Shown one piece after another: positions 62,788 to 64,000 of a DNA stretch of 64,000 bases. The stretch's first letter is position 1, and every line of letters begins with the position of its first letter. The DNA lies in the NCBI GenBank assembly GCA_947492475.1, contig CANLNM010000001.1:186001-250000 (forward strand), written 5' to 3'. Below the pieces are notes generated by a model. It had not been told where the DNA came from, did not search any database, and saw only the letters and a list, made by a program, of their open reading frames with translations. The translations under genes were made by a program, and so were the position numbers. Source of the stretch: an uncultured Paracoccaceae bacterium (lineage in GTDB: Bacteria; Pseudomonadota; Alphaproteobacteria; Rhodobacterales; Rhodobacteraceae).

Positions 62788-63500
62788 GCAGCGAACCGTT
62801 TCTGATCGGCCAAAGCATGACCGGCGGCTATGGCAAAGGCCCTGATATTCTGCATGATTGCACCATTGCGGTGAATCCGGGCGAAATTGCCGTCATCGTT
62901 GGCCCAAATGGCGCCGGTAAATCCACCGCGATGAAATCTGTGTTTGGGATGTTGAACCTGCGGCAGGGACACGTGCATCTGGATGGCGAAGACATCACCA
63001 AATTGTCGCCCCAAGACCGTGTCATCAAGGGCATGGGCTTTGTGCCGCAAGTGCGCAATATTTTCCCGTCAATGTCCGTCGAAGAGAACCTCGAAATGGG
63101 GGCGTTCATTCGCAAGGATGATTTCAAATCCACCATCGAACAGATTTATCATCTGTTTCCGATCCTGCGCGACAAACGCAATCAGGCGGCGGGCGAATTG
63201 TCCGGTGGGCAGCGTCAACAGGTGGCCGTCGGGCGTGCGTTGATGACCCAGCCAAAGGTTTTGATGCTGGATGAACCCACTGCGGGCGTTTCCCCGATTG
63301 TGATGGATGAATTGTTTGATCGCATCATCGAAGTGGCCCGCACCGGCATTCCGATCCTGATGGTGGAACAAAACGCCCGTCAGGCGCTGGAAATTGCCGA
63401 TCGCGGATATGTTCTGGTCCAGGGCGCCAATGCCTATAGTGGCACCGGCAAAGAGCTTCTGGCGGATCCAGAAGTTCGCAAATCATTCCTGGGGGGCTGA
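62784..63500 (+). CDS. livF: Branched-chain amino-acid ABC transporter ATPase LivF
   Basis: 238 residues. Walker A VGPNGAGKSTAMKSVFGML, signature LSGGQRQQVAVGRALM, Walker B VLMLDEPTAGVSP. The short LivF form, which partners with LivG. Overlaps livG by 4 bp. Confidence 0.94.
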   Translation: MSSEPFLIGQSMTGGYGKGPDILHDCTIAVNPGEIAVIVGPNGAGKSTAMKSVFGMLNLRQGHVHLDGEDITKLSPQDRVIKGMGFVPQVRNIFPSMSVEENLEMGAFIRKDDFKSTIEQIYHLFPILRDKRNQAAGELSGGQRQQVAVGRALMTQPKVLMLDEPTAGVSPIVMDELFDRIIEVARTGIPILMVEQNARQALEIADRGYVLVQGANAYSGTGKELLADPEVRKSFLGG

Positions 63501-63503
63501 GAT

Positions 63504-63851
63504 ATGTATCTGAACCCAATCAAAGTTGCGGCTGCCTTGGTGGTTATCGCTACGCCCGCGCTGGCCGATTATAGCTGTGCGTTTGACCGTGAATGTGTGG
63601 ATGCGGATGCCTGTGCGACCACCGATTTCACCGTTGACGTGCAACAAACCGCGTCCATTCTGGGCACCGTGTTTGGCGATCTGATGATCATTGCCTCAAA
63701 GGGCGATGACAATTTGCACACCTATATCGCGGCTGGTGATGGTGCGGACTATCTGATGAGCGTGACGCCAAATGGCGCAATTTTCACCACCCATATAGCA
63801 GATGGCCCGATGTCCATTACCTATCTGGGCACCTGCCAAGGAGCGTTTTAA
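63504..63851 (+). CDS. Small periplasmic protein inside the Liv operon
   Basis: 115 residues with a signal peptide (about 1-20, ending TPALADYS) and a mature part with four cysteines near the N-terminus and one near the C-terminus (SCAFDRECVDADAC, GTCQGAF), suggesting disulfides. No family recognised. Translationally coupled to the permease gene (TAATG) and 3 bp after livF, so it belongs to the operon and may be an accessory or sensor of the transporter. Confidence 0.65.
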   Translation: MYLNPIKVAAALVVIATPALADYSCAFDRECVDADACATTDFTVDVQQTASILGTVFGDLMIIASKGDDNLHTYIAAGDGADYLMSVTPNGAIFTTHIADGPMSITYLGTCQGAF

Positions 63852-64000
63852 TGGATTTCCTAAACGCATTGGTCGCTTTGACCCAATTTGTCATCATCCC
63901 GGCCACCACCTATGGGTCGCAGCTGGCGCTGGGTGCGCTTGGCGTGACGCTGATCTACGGGATTTTGCGGTTTTCGAACTTTGCCCATGGTGACACGATG
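63851..64000 (+). CDS. livH: Branched-chain amino-acid ABC transporter permease LivH (5' part)
   Basis: The first 50 residues: a hydrophobic helix and YGSQLALGALGVTLIYGILR followed by FSNFAHGDTM, the conserved N-terminus of LivH-type permeases. The gene continues beyond the window. Confidence 0.88.
   Translation, partial: MDFLNALVALTQFVIIPATTYGSQLALGALGVTLIYGILRFSNFAHGDTM

Overview
The window looks like a chromosomal segment from a Roseobacter-group alphaproteobacterium. This rests on gene content (a class II DAHP synthase, an Mg-type HemB, the membrane protein often labelled 'component of SufBCD complex', a GlxA-type regulator beside a Liv transporter, PAS_5 and DUF502 proteins) and on a moderate-GC alphaproteobacterial style. 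No rRNA, tRNA, CRISPR array or insertion sequence was seen.

Layout. 1-25.1 kb is core genome: a truncated dimethylglycine-dehydrogenase-like gene, a Tat lipoprotein, hemB, mfd, an MFS pump, a K+ channel-like protein, a DsbA-like protein, an acyl-CoA ligase, a YejA-type binding protein, a 3-hydroxybutyrate dehydrogenase, a patatin, pseudouridine catabolism (psuG plus a PfkB kinase), a divergent DUF4198/HupE pair, rpsB-tsf, and a LuxR solo overlapping aroQ. 34.5-45.8 kb is a carbohydrate locus (GH43, Gfo/Idh, sugar isomerase, GH2 beta-mannosidase, complete ABC importer) with a divergent LacI regulator. 45.9-53.3 kb is the phosphate operon phoR-pstSCAB-phoU-phoB with a Pho box. 53.5-64 kb holds a trans-sulfuration enzyme, a gamma-carbonic-anhydrase-like protein, gmk, yicC, class II aroG, a GlxA regulator and a branched-chain amino-acid ABC operon cut by the window edge.

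The main discovery is at 25.25-34.44 kb: a compact prophage of about 9.2 kb that looks like a tailless, membrane-containing phage of the double-jelly-roll (PM2/corticovirus-like) lineage. It has a candidate P2-like major capsid protein, an A32/P9-like packaging ATPase, a series of small translationally coupled membrane proteins, a lysis set (holin, lytic transglycosylase, M15 peptidase), a Cro/YdaS-like regulator, and a replication-initiator-like gene carrying four internal iterons next to an AT-rich tract, a layout like the lambda O gene and origin. It has no terminase, portal, tail or integrase. Its ends are two copies of a 14-bp sequence lying inside Xer/dif-like sites. The left copy is a full 28-bp dif-like site and the right copy has only a good XerC arm. 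The simplest reading is integration at the host chromosome-dimer-resolution site using host XerC/XerD. If so, the window also marks the replication terminus.

Within the prophage, a leftward late operon (capsid, membrane proteins, lysis) and a rightward operon (regulator, unknown, ATPase, endolysin) diverge from a control region at about 30.53-30.70 kb. A second leftward operon (mini-HTH, Rep) enters from the right end and meets the rightward operon at a strong hairpin near 33.15 kb.
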